Position numbers and translations under genes: made by a program. 35,126 nt of DNA from Roseiflexaceae bacterium (GTDB lineage: Bacteria; Chloroflexota; Chloroflexia; Chloroflexales; Roseiflexaceae), in the NCBI GenBank assembly GCA_947450095.1, contig CANFUF010000019.1:1-35126 (forward strand). The letters are read 5' to 3'. The notes beneath the pieces are model-generated. The model had not been told where the DNA came from. It searched no databases and saw nothing but the letters and a program-made list of their open reading frames with translations. Below, in pieces: positions 17,363-24,996 of this stretch; the first letter of the stretch is position 1; each line of letters opens with the position of its first letter.

Positions 17363-17403
17363 AAGAATTACGTACTGAGTTGACAAAATTTAGGGAGAAT
17401 GTC

Positions 17404-18966
17404 ATGTCAGATGGTGCGAAGCATTGCCCATACGTGGGACTAAAACAAAACCGGTCAATCCAGTTTTCGACGCCAACTGCGGAGCATCGGTGCTATGTAA
17501 GTGGCGACGCGATGGATATTCCGGTAGATCAGGCAAGTTATTGCCTTTCGCAATTTCATACGCAATGTCCATTATACATGGGAAGTAGTGCTTCTTCAAA
17601 AAAACCAGTTCCAACGACTCCCAAATCACGCAATCAAGCCAACGAGAGTCGATTTGTCCCCAAACGTGACGAGAGTGATTCGGTATATGTTCGTGAAGTG
17701 GATACGGATATTGAATTCGCACCGGAGACGGCACCGCGGATGCCAATGCGTCCCAAACCAGCGACGCCACCGACAAACTACACCGTATTGTATGGTGCAT
17801 TGGTGGCTGTGTTTGTGCTTGCAGGGGCAATATACTGGTATGCGGGCACCATGTTGACGACAAAACCCGACGGGAGCAATCCGGCAGTAGTTACCGATGC
17901 GACTGCCACCACCCAAGTATTTGAACAATTACCGACGGCTGCGGCAACGGCTGCACCAGCACTTGTTCAGGCGACGGCGGTACCTGCACCAGCGACTGCG
18001 GTGCCGGCACCCGCAGTGGCGACCGCCACTGCGGTACTTAGTGGCGTGACTGCCACTCCGCGCCCTACCGCGCGAACGGTGATTACCTATACGCCATCGC
18101 CTGAAGCAGGGACGCAATCAGGGAGTGGTAATAGTGGCAGCAATGCAGTCGCTACCGCCAAACCAGACGCGCAAACGATGCCGTTGTGGCTCTACTTTGG
18201 CGATGCGACTGGCTCGGTCTATGTACCAGTTCAACGCTCACTGACGATTGTCGGGAAGCGCGTGGCGGGAACGGCGATGTCTGCCTTGATTGAGGGACCA
18301 AAGGGTGGCTTACAACGCTTGATTTTGCCTGATGTAGCGATTAAATCATTAACCATCAAAAATGGCACTGCCATCGTTGACCTTGATCGCCGCCCAACTG
18401 GTGCCGGTGATGTGCGCGGCTTTGTATCGATTGTGTTTACGTTGACTCAATTTAATACGATTCATGATGTCAAATTCCAAATCAACGGTGTCGATATGCC
18501 TGCGGAAAACGGCATTCCTAGTGGACGGCCCGCGATTAATGTATTGAATCCAGATAATCTCGGGAGCGATGCCTTAGCCGTAACAGTCTACTTTGTGGCA
18601 AATGATGGCATACATGATGTGCCGGTGACGCGCCTAGTCACCAAAACCAATAACGTGATTGGGGCAGCGGCCCAGGCATGGCTGGCAGGGCCTGGGCAAT
18701 ACGGCAACGCCTTGCGCCGCACGGCACCAGCAGCCACGCAACTACGGGGAATTAACATTCAAAACGGGGTGGTGACTGTCGATTTGACGCAACCATTTGC
18801 TGATGTCGCTGATCGCCCAGGGGCGATTCGCACCCTAGTCGAAACCTTGACTGACGTGCCTGGGGTCAAAAGTGTCCAAGTCCTCATCGAGGGCAAGTCG
18901 ATTGGTGAATTATGGGGCAATGATTACAACCGAGCATTTGAGCATCGGGTGATTAATCCGGAGTAA
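17404..18966 (+). CDS. Membrane protein with N-terminal four-Cys domain and two GerMN domains
   Basis: A 520-residue protein. An N-terminal cytoplasmic domain (1-60) holds four cysteines at 8, 30, 47 and 55, in a CPYVGL...RCY...YCL...QCP pattern. I recall this from Chloroflexota proteins, often joined to LysM domains; its role is unknown, and metal binding is inference. A basic, charged stretch follows, then one membrane helix (about 128-147) and an Ala/Pro/Thr linker (about 165-250). Two copies of a GerMN-type domain close the protein (about 260-375 and 390-515), each with LxxALIEGP or AQAWLAGPG and IxNGxxxVDL motifs. GerMN domains occur in GerM and LpqB and are thought to act at the cell wall. 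The ATG at 17404 has AGGGAG upstream. It is divergent from the phosphoesterase gene. Confidence 0.8.
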   Translation: MSDGAKHCPYVGLKQNRSIQFSTPTAEHRCYVSGDAMDIPVDQASYCLSQFHTQCPLYMGSSASSKKPVPTTPKSRNQANESRFVPKRDESDSVYVREVDTDIEFAPETAPRMPMRPKPATPPTNYTVLYGALVAVFVLAGAIYWYAGTMLTTKPDGSNPAVVTDATATTQVFEQLPTAAATAAPALVQATAVPAPATAVPAPAVATATAVLSGVTATPRPTARTVITYTPSPEAGTQSGSGNSGSNAVATAKPDAQTMPLWLYFGDATGSVYVPVQRSLTIVGKRVAGTAMSALIEGPKGGLQRLILPDVAIKSLTIKNGTAIVDLDRRPTGAGDVRGFVSIVFTLTQFNTIHDVKFQINGVDMPAENGIPSGRPAINVLNPDNLGSDALAVTVYFVANDGIHDVPVTRLVTKTNNVIGAAAQAWLAGPGQYGNALRRTAPAATQLRGINIQNGVVTVDLTQPFADVADRPGAIRTLVETLTDVPGVKSVQVLIEGKSIGELWGNDYNRAFEHRVINPE

Positions 18967-19016
18967 GCATTGAAAATTGAAAATGCACAAATGACAATGA
19001 ATGCCCGAGTTCCCAT

Positions 19017-19376
19017 TTATACCGCACGGAGCCGTTCGTACCACGCTTGGAGCGCCTGATTGTCGAGGGCAAACGGCGGGGCATCGGCAAACATCAAGGC
19101 ATCGAGGGCTTCGATAATCAGTGGATCATGCGCGATTTCGTCGTCATCATCGTCGCCGTCATCATCGTCGCTGTCAAGTAGCGTGGCATCGATTAGGCTG
19201 TCGGCATCATCGCTGTCGTCGAGGTCGGCGGTATCGAGTGAATGGTAGGCTTTGAGCGCCCATTGGGCAAGTTGTGCCACGGTGGCGGCACCATTGGTCG
19301 TCAAGGCGATGGCGTGGGCCACGGCATTGCGGGCGGCAGCAGGTTCGAGTAGGGCGAGATTACTACTAGGGAGCAT
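19017..19376 (-). CDS. Small highly acidic protein of unknown function
   Basis: A 119-residue protein, not recognised. An Ala/Leu-rich N-terminal half (about 1-50) precedes an intensely acidic stretch (about 51-80) with runs of Asp, including SDDDDGDDDDDE. A 35-residue C-terminal part ends ALQAWYERLRAV. There are no cysteines and no membrane helix. Its ATG overlaps the stop of the Cas4-like C-terminal half (TAATG), so it is translationally coupled to it and is the last gene of the long rpsB-to-rseP run. The acidic tract could mimic nucleic acid or bind metal or basic proteins; this is speculation. No terminator is visible after it. Confidence 0.7.
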   Translation of the reverse strand: MLPSSNLALLEPAAARNAVAHAIALTTNGAATVAQLAQWALKAYHSLDTADLDDSDDADSLIDATLLDSDDDDGDDDDDEIAHDPLIIEALDALMFADAPPFALDNQALQAWYERLRAV

Positions 19377-19915
19377 TAGTGGTCTTCCTCTGCAGATTCT
19401 ATAAATAATGATTGGTCACATTGACCTACAAACCCGCAGCCGCGACAGCGGGAGCGGGTATTGTGGTTGCGGTCGCCATTCAATTGTTGCCGGGCTGTGT
19501 GCATGGCGGTGACGACCGCCACAATGTCTGCCCGCAACGTATCGTCATAGTCCACGCGAAAGGTCTGGTTAGCGTAGCGCAACAACCCGTAGGGTGGGCG
19601 CTCGCCCAAACAGGTTTCGACGAGTAGGCAATACGCGGCTAGTTGCATCATGTCGGATTCGTACGGTTGTTTGGCGCGCCGGGTTGGTTTGACTTCGACA
19701 GGGATAATGCCTTCGCGGCGTTTGAGCAGGTAATCAGGCTTGCCCAGCAAGCCGTATTCATGGGCAATCAGGGTCTCTTGGTTGGGCAAGGCGTCATTGA
19801 CGTCACTGGCGAGGGTGGTCGCCCACGGCAACCCCGTCTGTTGGCGGGTGCGTTGGGCGATATACCACAGGCCAATGACGCCGAGTGCCAGCACTAATAA
19901 CAGGGTAGCCGACAT
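19376..19915 (-). CDS. Cas4-like PD-(D/E)XK nuclease core with N-terminal membrane helix (C-terminal half)
   Basis: A 179-residue protein. A hydrophobic helix (about 3-19) is followed by a Cas4/Dna2-type nuclease core: GLLGKPDYLL with the catalytic Asp, IPVEVKPTR with the E-x-K pair, then QLAAYCLLVE with the conserved Gln (motif IV). A C-terminal cysteine group CRGCGFVGQC resembles the last three cluster ligands of Cas4. The first Cas4 cysteine and the N-terminal helix are missing here but are present in the gene just upstream (19918-20211), so the pair looks like one Cas4-like enzyme made as two chains. The start at 19915 is two bases after that gene's stop, with GGTGG as a possible ribosome site. 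There are no cas1, cas2 or repeats nearby, so a CRISPR role is unlikely. Confidence 0.78.
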   Translation of the reverse strand: MSATLLLVLALGVIGLWYIAQRTRQQTGLPWATTLASDVNDALPNQETLIAHEYGLLGKPDYLLKRREGIIPVEVKPTRRAKQPYESDMMQLAAYCLLVETCLGERPPYGLLRYANQTFRVDYDDTLRADIVAVVTAMHTARQQLNGDRNHNTRSRCRGCGFVGQCDQSLFIESAEEDH

Positions 19916-19917
19916 CT

Positions 19918-20211
19918 CTACCACCAGCCTAACCAGGCCGCTACTGCGGCGAGGATGAACCCGAGGGTGGCGATGATGGCAACGGTGCGCATCAATGTAG
20001 AGAGCCACACCCAGCAGCCATGGCGCTGGTGGGCACTGACCCCACGGGCGCGCCGCGCTTGGGCTTGGGGTGTGCGTCCTTCGATGCGCTCGAGCCACCA
20101 CGAGCGTTGACAATAGAGGTATGTACCGACGTCGCTGGCACGGACGTACTCAGCGACGCGGATTTGGGATGTATCAGTGGAATTATTATTTACCGAAGAT
20201 CGATGTGCCAT
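19918..20211 (-). CDS. Cas4-like N-terminal segment with C-terminal membrane helix (N-terminal half)
   Basis: A 97-residue protein. Residues about 18-66 (VRASDVGTYLYCQRSWWL, then ARGVSAHQRHG) match the start of Cas4/RecB-type nucleases: a helix with the first cluster cysteine (YCxRSWWL) and the G-x-x-x-H motif. The last 28 residues are a hydrophobic helix ending WLGWW. The following gene starts two bases later in a different frame and carries the rest of the nuclease after its own membrane helix. This gene overlaps the end of rseP by 26 bases, so it is coupled to it. I know of no defined function. The alternative, one gene broken by a frameshift, is less likely because both parts have membrane helices, a clean stop and a start. 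Confidence 0.72.
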   Translation of the reverse strand: MAHRSSVNNNSTDTSQIRVAEYVRASDVGTYLYCQRSWWLERIEGRTPQAQARRARGVSAHQRHGCWVWLSTLMRTVAIIATLGFILAAVAAWLGWW

Positions 20212-21286
20212 TTATCCAGCCTTGAATGTCGCTAATGGTGACAATCACCATGAGTCCCATTAGGAGTGCAAATCCTGCCATATGCACCATTGATTCACGT
20301 TCGACGGGAATGCGGCGACGGCGGACAAATTCAATCAATGCAAACAAAATATGACTCCCGTCGAGTGCGGGGATCGGTAATAAATTAAAAATCCCAAGGT
20401 TGATGCTAATCAGCGCCATCCAGTTGAGGTAGCCTTGCCAGCCATCACGATCGATGATTTCGCCGGTACCACGGGCCATTCCTACGATGCCGGTCATCCC
20501 GGCGTTTTCGGTTTTGGGGGCCAGCCCTAGTAAACCTTTAATCCATGATTGGAGTGACTCGATCATCATGCCGGCAATGGTAAAAGTATGCACGGTGCCG
20601 TAGCTAATGGCTTGACCGAGATTGACCGGGGTGGTGTGTGAGCGGTGCGTATACGCAAAGCCAAAACCAGCAGGATTTGTTTGGCCATTAATTGTCCATG
20701 GGCCTGGCGTGATTTGCAGGGTGAGGGGTTGGCCGTCACGTAATACTTCAACGGGGATAGGTTTGCCCACATTGGCTTTGGCAATATCACCCATGTTGGT
20801 GTCAACGGTAATTTCGTTGCCACGAGCAATCCGTAACACGACGTCGTTGGGTTGGAGTCCGGCCATGGCTGCGGGGGTGTCTGCATATACTTGGCTGACA
20901 ACGAGTCCGGTATCGATGGTGTCGACGCCATGTGCCAAGGTCAACCCTGAAAAAATAGCAATTGCGACGATGATATTCATCACCGGACCGGCGAGCAACA
21001 CGGCAATTCGTTGGTAAATGGGAGCTTCACGCAGGCTGCCGATGCCGTAGCTTGAGTTATCGCTCGTGCCACTAAAGCGCACAAAACCACCGATGGGTAG
21101 CCAGTTGATGGTATAGCGTACGCCATTGCGTTCGGCAATCGTAAGGGCCCGTGGGGGGAAACCAATACCGAATTCATCGACGGCAATTCCAAATGCCCGT
21201 GCGGTGGCAAAGTGCCCTAATTCGTGGGCCAGCACAAGGATTCCTAACAAAATCAGGAACGCAACAATTGCGATTATTCCACTCAT
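20186..21286 (-). CDS. rseP: RIP site-2 metalloprotease RseP
   Basis: A 366-residue intramembrane zinc protease. The first helix contains the zinc motif HELGH (in LVLAHELGHFATA, about residues 18-30). A single PDZ domain (about 125-190, with GLQPNDVVLRI) follows. The third zinc ligand lies in NLLPIPALDGSHILF (about 298-312). Such enzymes cleave anti-sigma factors or other membrane substrates. AGAGGA precedes the ATG. It is in the usual place after cdsA, though dxr, often found between them, is absent. A 142-base gap separates it from cdsA. Confidence 0.95.
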   Translation of the reverse strand: MSGIIAIVAFLILLGILVLAHELGHFATARAFGIAVDEFGIGFPPRALTIAERNGVRYTINWLPIGGFVRFSGTSDNSSYGIGSLREAPIYQRIAVLLAGPVMNIIVAIAIFSGLTLAHGVDTIDTGLVVSQVYADTPAAMAGLQPNDVVLRIARGNEITVDTNMGDIAKANVGKPIPVEVLRDGQPLTLQITPGPWTINGQTNPAGFGFAYTHRSHTTPVNLGQAISYGTVHTFTIAGMMIESLQSWIKGLLGLAPKTENAGMTGIVGMARGTGEIIDRDGWQGYLNWMALISINLGIFNLLPIPALDGSHILFALIEFVRRRRIPVERESMVHMAGFALLMGLMVIVTISDIQGWINGTSIFGK

Positions 21287-21439
21287 CTATTCCTCTTTTC
21301 AAAACGTACAATCAGGTCGATACGAGGTAAATCTTTGCAGAGATGACGCATCGCACGAACTACAATGAATCACGCTGTATTTATTGTAGCGAATATTGGC
21401 AAAATTTGATGTGAGGAATCGGTGAGTTTTTGCAATGGA

Positions 21440-22297
21440 TTAGGCAAACCAAACGGCGAGGTAATAGACGATTGGTAACATAAAGAGGATGCTATCAATG
21501 CGGTCAAGCATCCCACCATGGCCAGGCAAAATACTCCCGACGTCTTTGACCCCTAGTTGGCGTTTGATTTGTGATTCAGCCAAATCACCGAGTGGCCCAA
21601 TAATCCCGGCGATGATACCAATCAGGGCACCACCCCAGAGTGGGATGGGGAGACCGAGCAGGGGGACACAACCGATGCCGGTGGCAACGGCACCAAGCAA
21701 GCCACCCACACTTCCTTCCCAAGTTTTTTTGGGGCTGATGTGGGGGGCAAGTAAATGTTTGCCAAAGCTCCGCCCACTAAAGTAGGCAAAGGCATCACCA
21801 AGCCATGTGGTGGCGAGGGTGAGCACAATCCAGGCAACCCCTGGGGCAATCCAGGCCGACAAAACACCAGGATGGAGTGGGGTTGCGATGGCGCGCATAG
21901 GGATGATGAAGGTGAGTAGATAGATGACATAGAGGACACCACTCATGGTCAATCCCCACGACGTCAAGACTTGTTCATCATGGGCGCGCAACAGGGCTAC
22001 AATCAGCGATGTAATCATGCCAAAGGCGATGACCGCTTCAACGAGTAGGTGGCTACTACTCGTTTGATACCATGTGGCGGCAATAATACATGCCGCAAAG
22101 CCAAACCCAAAGCGAGTAAAGGGGGTATACCCACGTTGGCGAAATGAGGCATATAGCTCATACAAACCAATCATACCAGCGATAATCATCACCAATGTAG
22201 TTGACCATAAGTCCCACCAAATCGCCGCCACCAAAATAGGCAGTAAAGGCAATATGGTAAGTACGCGTTGGCGTACTGAGTTGTTAGGGCTTTGCAT
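21440..22297 (-). CDS. cdsA: Phosphatidate cytidylyltransferase
   Basis: An integral membrane enzyme that makes CDP-diacylglycerol from phosphatidate and CTP, the branch point of phospholipid synthesis. The C-terminal CDS signature is clear: GDAFAYFSGRSFGKH, SPKKTWEGSVGG, then GPLGDLAESQIKRQLGVKD and LPGHGGMLDRIDS with the metal-binding Asp residues. About eight helices. I prefer the ATG at 22297 (285 residues, MQSPNNSVRQRVLT), which has GGTGG upstream and overlaps uppS by 14 bases. An ATG at 22330 (296 residues) is possible. Confidence 0.94.
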   Translation of the reverse strand: MQSPNNSVRQRVLTILPLLPILVAAIWWDLWSTTLVMIIAGMIGLYELYASFRQRGYTPFTRFGFGFAACIIAATWYQTSSSHLLVEAVIAFGMITSLIVALLRAHDEQVLTSWGLTMSGVLYVIYLLTFIIPMRAIATPLHPGVLSAWIAPGVAWIVLTLATTWLGDAFAYFSGRSFGKHLLAPHISPKKTWEGSVGGLLGAVATGIGCVPLLGLPIPLWGGALIGIIAGIIGPLGDLAESQIKRQLGVKDVGSILPGHGGMLDRIDSILFMLPIVYYLAVWFA

Positions 22298-23012
22298 TGA
22301 GGCCACCAAATCTTCTGTCACGGTTGCCATAATCAGCAACGGCTTGTTTGAGGAGTTGGGGGGTGAAGTCAGGCCAAAACACCGGGGTCGTCCAATATTC
22401 GCTGTAGGCGGCTTCCCAAATTAAAAAATTTGATAAGCGCCATTCGCCGCTGGTGCGAATAATAAAGTCGGGGTCAGGGACACCATTGGTTGAGAGGTGA
22501 GCTGAGATTAATTCCTCGGTGACGGCTTCTGGGCTTACCCCACTTGCAACGATTTGCTTGACTGCGGTGACGATATCTTGGCGACCACCATAATTAAACG
22601 CCACAGATAAGGTAATGCGTTTGCAATCACGTGTACGGGCGACCGCTTGGGAGATTTTTTCGGCTAAATGGGGATTAATTCCCTCAAATGAACCAAGATG
22701 ATTAATCCGGACATCTTCGTTTTTGAGGTTTTCGACTTCGTGATCGAGAAACTCTGCTAAGAGTGACATTAATCCTTGGACTTCCATCGAGGGGCGGCGC
22801 CAATTTTCCGTAGAAAAGGCATATAACGTCAGGTACGGCACACCTAGGTCAGCGGTGGCGCGAATAATCGGGCGAAGATTTTCGACACCGGCGCGATGCC
22901 CGGCATGGCGTAATTTGCCATGCTGCTTAGCCCAACGCCCATTGCCATCCATGATGATGGCAATGTGTTTGGGGAGTGGTGTCGTGGATTGGTGTGCCGT
23001 GACGTCATTCAT
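22284..23012 (-). CDS. uppS: Isoprenyl transferase (undecaprenyl diphosphate synthase)
   Basis: A 242-residue cis-prenyltransferase that makes the C55 carrier for peptidoglycan and surface glycans. Motifs: HIAIIMDGNGRWAKQ (about 16-30, with the catalytic Asp in MDGNGRWA), GHRAG, YAFSTENWRRP, and the late RTSGEWRLSNFLIWEAAYSEYW. It lies six bases after frr, whose end supplies the GGAG ribosome site, and overlaps cdsA. The product may also supply lipid carrier for the GT-C enzymes elsewhere in the window. Confidence 0.96.
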   Translation of the reverse strand: MNDVTAHQSTTPLPKHIAIIMDGNGRWAKQHGKLRHAGHRAGVENLRPIIRATADLGVPYLTLYAFSTENWRRPSMEVQGLMSLLAEFLDHEVENLKNEDVRINHLGSFEGINPHLAEKISQAVARTRDCKRITLSVAFNYGGRQDIVTAVKQIVASGVSPEAVTEELISAHLSTNGVPDPDFIIRTSGEWRLSNFLIWEAAYSEYWTTPVFWPDFTPQLLKQAVADYGNRDRRFGGLNAKP

Positions 23013-23018
23013 CTGATA

Positions 23019-23576
23019 TTAGATCTCCAGCACTTCGGCCTCTTTGTTGGCCCCAATGTGCTCCAATTCACGGGTGGCTTTTTCCATATGTTCTTGGAGC
23101 TTTTCACCGCCACGACGTTGATCATCTTCGGTGATCATTTTTTCGTTTTCGAGTTGCTTGAGGTCATCAAGCGCTTCGCGACGGACATTACGGAGCGCCA
23201 CTTTGCTTTCTTCGACGCGAGTACGGACTTGTTTGACCAATTCCTTACGGCGTTCTTCGTTGAGTGGTGGCAAATTGAGGCGGATGAGGCGGCCATCGTT
23301 ATTGGGGTTGAGTCCCAAGTCGGAGATTTTGATCGATTTTTCGATGGCTTTAATCATGCTCGTATCAAACGGTTGGATGGCGATGGTACGGGCATCCGGC
23401 GTCGAGATGGTGGCGAGTTGATTGAGTGGAAGCATATCGTCGTATGCCTCTACGGGCATGTTTTCGACCAGCGAAATCGAAGCACGACCAGTGCGGATGC
23501 TAATCAGCGTATGGCGGAGTGCCTCGGCTGTTTTTTTCATGCGGCCTTCGGCTTCACGGAGTACATCATTAACCAT
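23019..23576 (-). CDS. frr: Ribosome recycling factor
   Basis: A 185-residue protein that splits post-termination ribosomes together with EF-G. Family features: the N-terminal helix with RTGRAS (residues 29-34), [38 protein letters not shown], and a C-terminal helix rich in Lys and Glu. The length equals the family norm. It follows pyrH by five bases, the standard pyrH-frr pair. Confidence 0.97.
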   Translation of the reverse strand: MVNDVLREAEGRMKKTAEALRHTLISIRTGRASISLVENMPVEAYDDMLPLNQLATISTPDARTIAIQPFDTSMIKAIEKSIKISDLGLNPNNDGRLIRLNLPPLNEERRKELVKQVRTRVEESKVALRNVRREALDDLKQLENEKMITEDDQRRGGEKLQEHMEKATRELEHIGANKEAEVLEI

Positions 23577-23581
23577 GGTGT

Positions 23582-24313
23582 TTACTTCCCCTTACTAACC
23601 AGCGTACCAACATGCTCACCCAATACGATGCGGCGAATAGTCCCGGCTTCGCTAGGGTTAAAGACGATAATGGGGATATTGTTGTCCATACAAAACGTCA
23701 ACGCCGTGCTGTCCATTACGGCCAGCCCTTGGCGGAGTGCATCCATGTAGGTGAGGTGATCGTAGCGGGTGGCGGTGGCATCACGGCGGGGGTCGGCGGT
23801 ATAGACCCCATCGACGCCGTTTTTGGCCATCAAGATGACTTCAGCGCCGACTTCGGCTGCCCGGAGTGCCGAGGCGGAATCGGTACTGAAATAAGGGTTG
23901 CCGGTGCCTGCGGCAAGGATAATTGCGCGATGCTTCTCGAGGTGGCGGGTAGCTCGCCGGCGTAGATACGGCTCGGTGACCTCATCCATTTTGATGGCGG
24001 TCATCGCGCGGGTATGTACCCCTTGGCGTTCGAGGGCATCTTGCAAGGCTAGGGCGTTGATAATCGTCGCCAACATTCCCATGTAGTGCGATTGAGCAGG
24101 ATCCATGCCAAGCGAAATGGCTTTGGGACCACCTCGCCAGATATTGCCCCCACCCACGACGATTGCCACCTGCACACCTAATTCGTGAATCGAGTGGATT
24201 TCTTTGGCGAAATACTCGAGTACGTTTTGATCGATAGTCTGCTCATGGTCGCCGGCTAATGCCTCACCACTTAATTTCAGCAGAATGCGTTTGTACTTTG
24301 GTTTGATCGTCAT
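23582..24313 (-). CDS. pyrH: UMP kinase
   Basis: A 243-residue amino-acid-kinase-fold enzyme that phosphorylates UMP to UDP. Motifs: [15 protein letters not shown] (8-22), VGGGNIWRG (53-61), [17 protein letters not shown] and [11 protein letters not shown]. The length is normal. No Shine-Dalgarno sequence lies close before the ATG. Instead the 52-base gap from tsf is filled by a 17-bp hairpin containing GGAGGTG paired with CACCTCC, so translation may depend on coupling or on structure. Confidence 0.97.
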   Translation of the reverse strand: MTIKPKYKRILLKLSGEALAGDHEQTIDQNVLEYFAKEIHSIHELGVQVAIVVGGGNIWRGGPKAISLGMDPAQSHYMGMLATIINALALQDALERQGVHTRAMTAIKMDEVTEPYLRRRATRHLEKHRAIILAAGTGNPYFSTDSASALRAAEVGAEVILMAKNGVDGVYTADPRRDATATRYDHLTYMDALRQGLAVMDSTALTFCMDNNIPIIVFNPSEAGTIRRIVLGEHVGTLVSKGK

Positions 24314-24324
24314 GGTGCATTACG

Positions 24325-24360
24325 CACAGCGTGGAGGTGAATGTTCACCTCCACGCTGTG
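24325..24360 (-). promoter_or_regulatory. Perfect 17-bp intercistronic hairpin between tsf and pyrH
   Basis: CACAGCGTGGAGGTGAA (24325-24341) is perfectly complementary to 24344-24360 with a two-base loop. It begins six bases after the tsf stop codon in transcription order. No T-run follows, so it is probably an mRNA stabiliser, a processing site or a weak attenuator rather than a full terminator. The arms contain GGAGGTG and CACCTCC, which match Shine-Dalgarno and anti-Shine-Dalgarno strings. Confidence 0.75.
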
Positions 24361-24365
24361 GGCGT

Positions 24366-24896
24366 TTAGCCTCCGATTTCGTAACGGGTAAATCGTCGGA
24401 TGACGATGTTTTCACGTAACTTGGCGATTGCGGCTTGAATCATATCTTCGATGGTTTGTGAAGGGTTGCGGACGTAGGCTTGCTTGAGCAATACGACTTC
24501 TTCGTAGTGCTTAGCGGCGGTCAAGCCACTGGCAGCCACTTCTTCGTCCGAAACTTGCTCGGGAGTAATATACTTGGGGTTGACGGCAGCCACATGCATG
24601 GCAATGTCTTTGGCGAGTTGGATGAATTCAGGGGTGCGGGCCACAAAGTCGGTTTCGCAGCTGAGCTCAATCATGGCAGCCATGCGGGCGCCATTGTGGA
24701 CATAAATCTCGACGCGACCTTCTTTGGCATCGCGATCTTTGACTTTGTCGCTGACTTTCAGGCCACGTTCGCGCAACAATTCGATGGCTTTGTTCATGTT
24801 GCCATCGGTTTGTGACAAAATGTCTTTGCACTCTTTGATGCCGGCACCAGTGCGTTCGCGTAACTCTTTGACCATTTGGGCGGAAATCTCTGTCAC
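24366..24896 (-). CDS. tsf: Elongation factor Ts
   Basis: A 176-residue guanine-nucleotide exchange factor for EF-Tu. The N-terminal UBA-like part has VKELRERTGAGIKECKD (about 8-24), and the core has the signature ELSCETDFVARTPEF. It is a short form with one core subdomain, similar in length to Thermus EF-Ts and shorter than the roughly 280-residue E. coli type. I place the start at the GTG at 24896 because AAGGAG lies eight bases upstream; the frame upstream of that is unlike the family. It follows rpsB in the standard order. Confidence 0.94.
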   Translation of the reverse strand: MTEISAQMVKELRERTGAGIKECKDILSQTDGNMNKAIELLRERGLKVSDKVKDRDAKEGRVEIYVHNGARMAAMIELSCETDFVARTPEFIQLAKDIAMHVAAVNPKYITPEQVSDEEVAASGLTAAKHYEEVVLLKQAYVRNPSQTIEDMIQAAIAKLRENIVIRRFTRYEIGG

Positions 24897-24944
24897 TGTC
24901 GTACTCCTTATTTCTCGATAAACACAGCATATTGCGCGATAGAA

Positions 24945-24979
24945 TGCGGGAGTGTAGTGCTTGTCACCACGCTCCCGCA
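24945..24979 (-). promoter_or_regulatory. Intercistronic hairpin between rpsB and tsf
   Basis: TGCGGGAG (24945-24952) pairs with CTCCCGCA (24972-24979). Further inner pairs (24954-24955 with 24969-24970, and 24957-24959 with 24965-24967) flank single mismatches, leaving a five-base loop. It lies in the 100-base gap between rpsB and tsf, without a T-run. It is probably a transcript stabiliser or partial terminator. Confidence 0.6.
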
Positions 24980-24996
24980 CCGTTGAGGGTTATGGA

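Noticed and set aside
17382-17395. TTGACA near 17380 as a -35 box for the GerMN gene
   Set aside because: It lies only about 20 bases before the ATG with no -10 after it, so it cannot drive this gene.
19376-20211. CRISPR-Cas locus
   Set aside because: The Cas4-like motifs prompted a search for cas1, cas2 and direct repeats with spacers nearby. None are present; the neighbours are rseP and an acidic protein.
22920-23750. 276-codon plus-strand frame across frr and pyrH
   Set aside because: Antisense to three conserved genes, Phe/Asp-rich, without family features.
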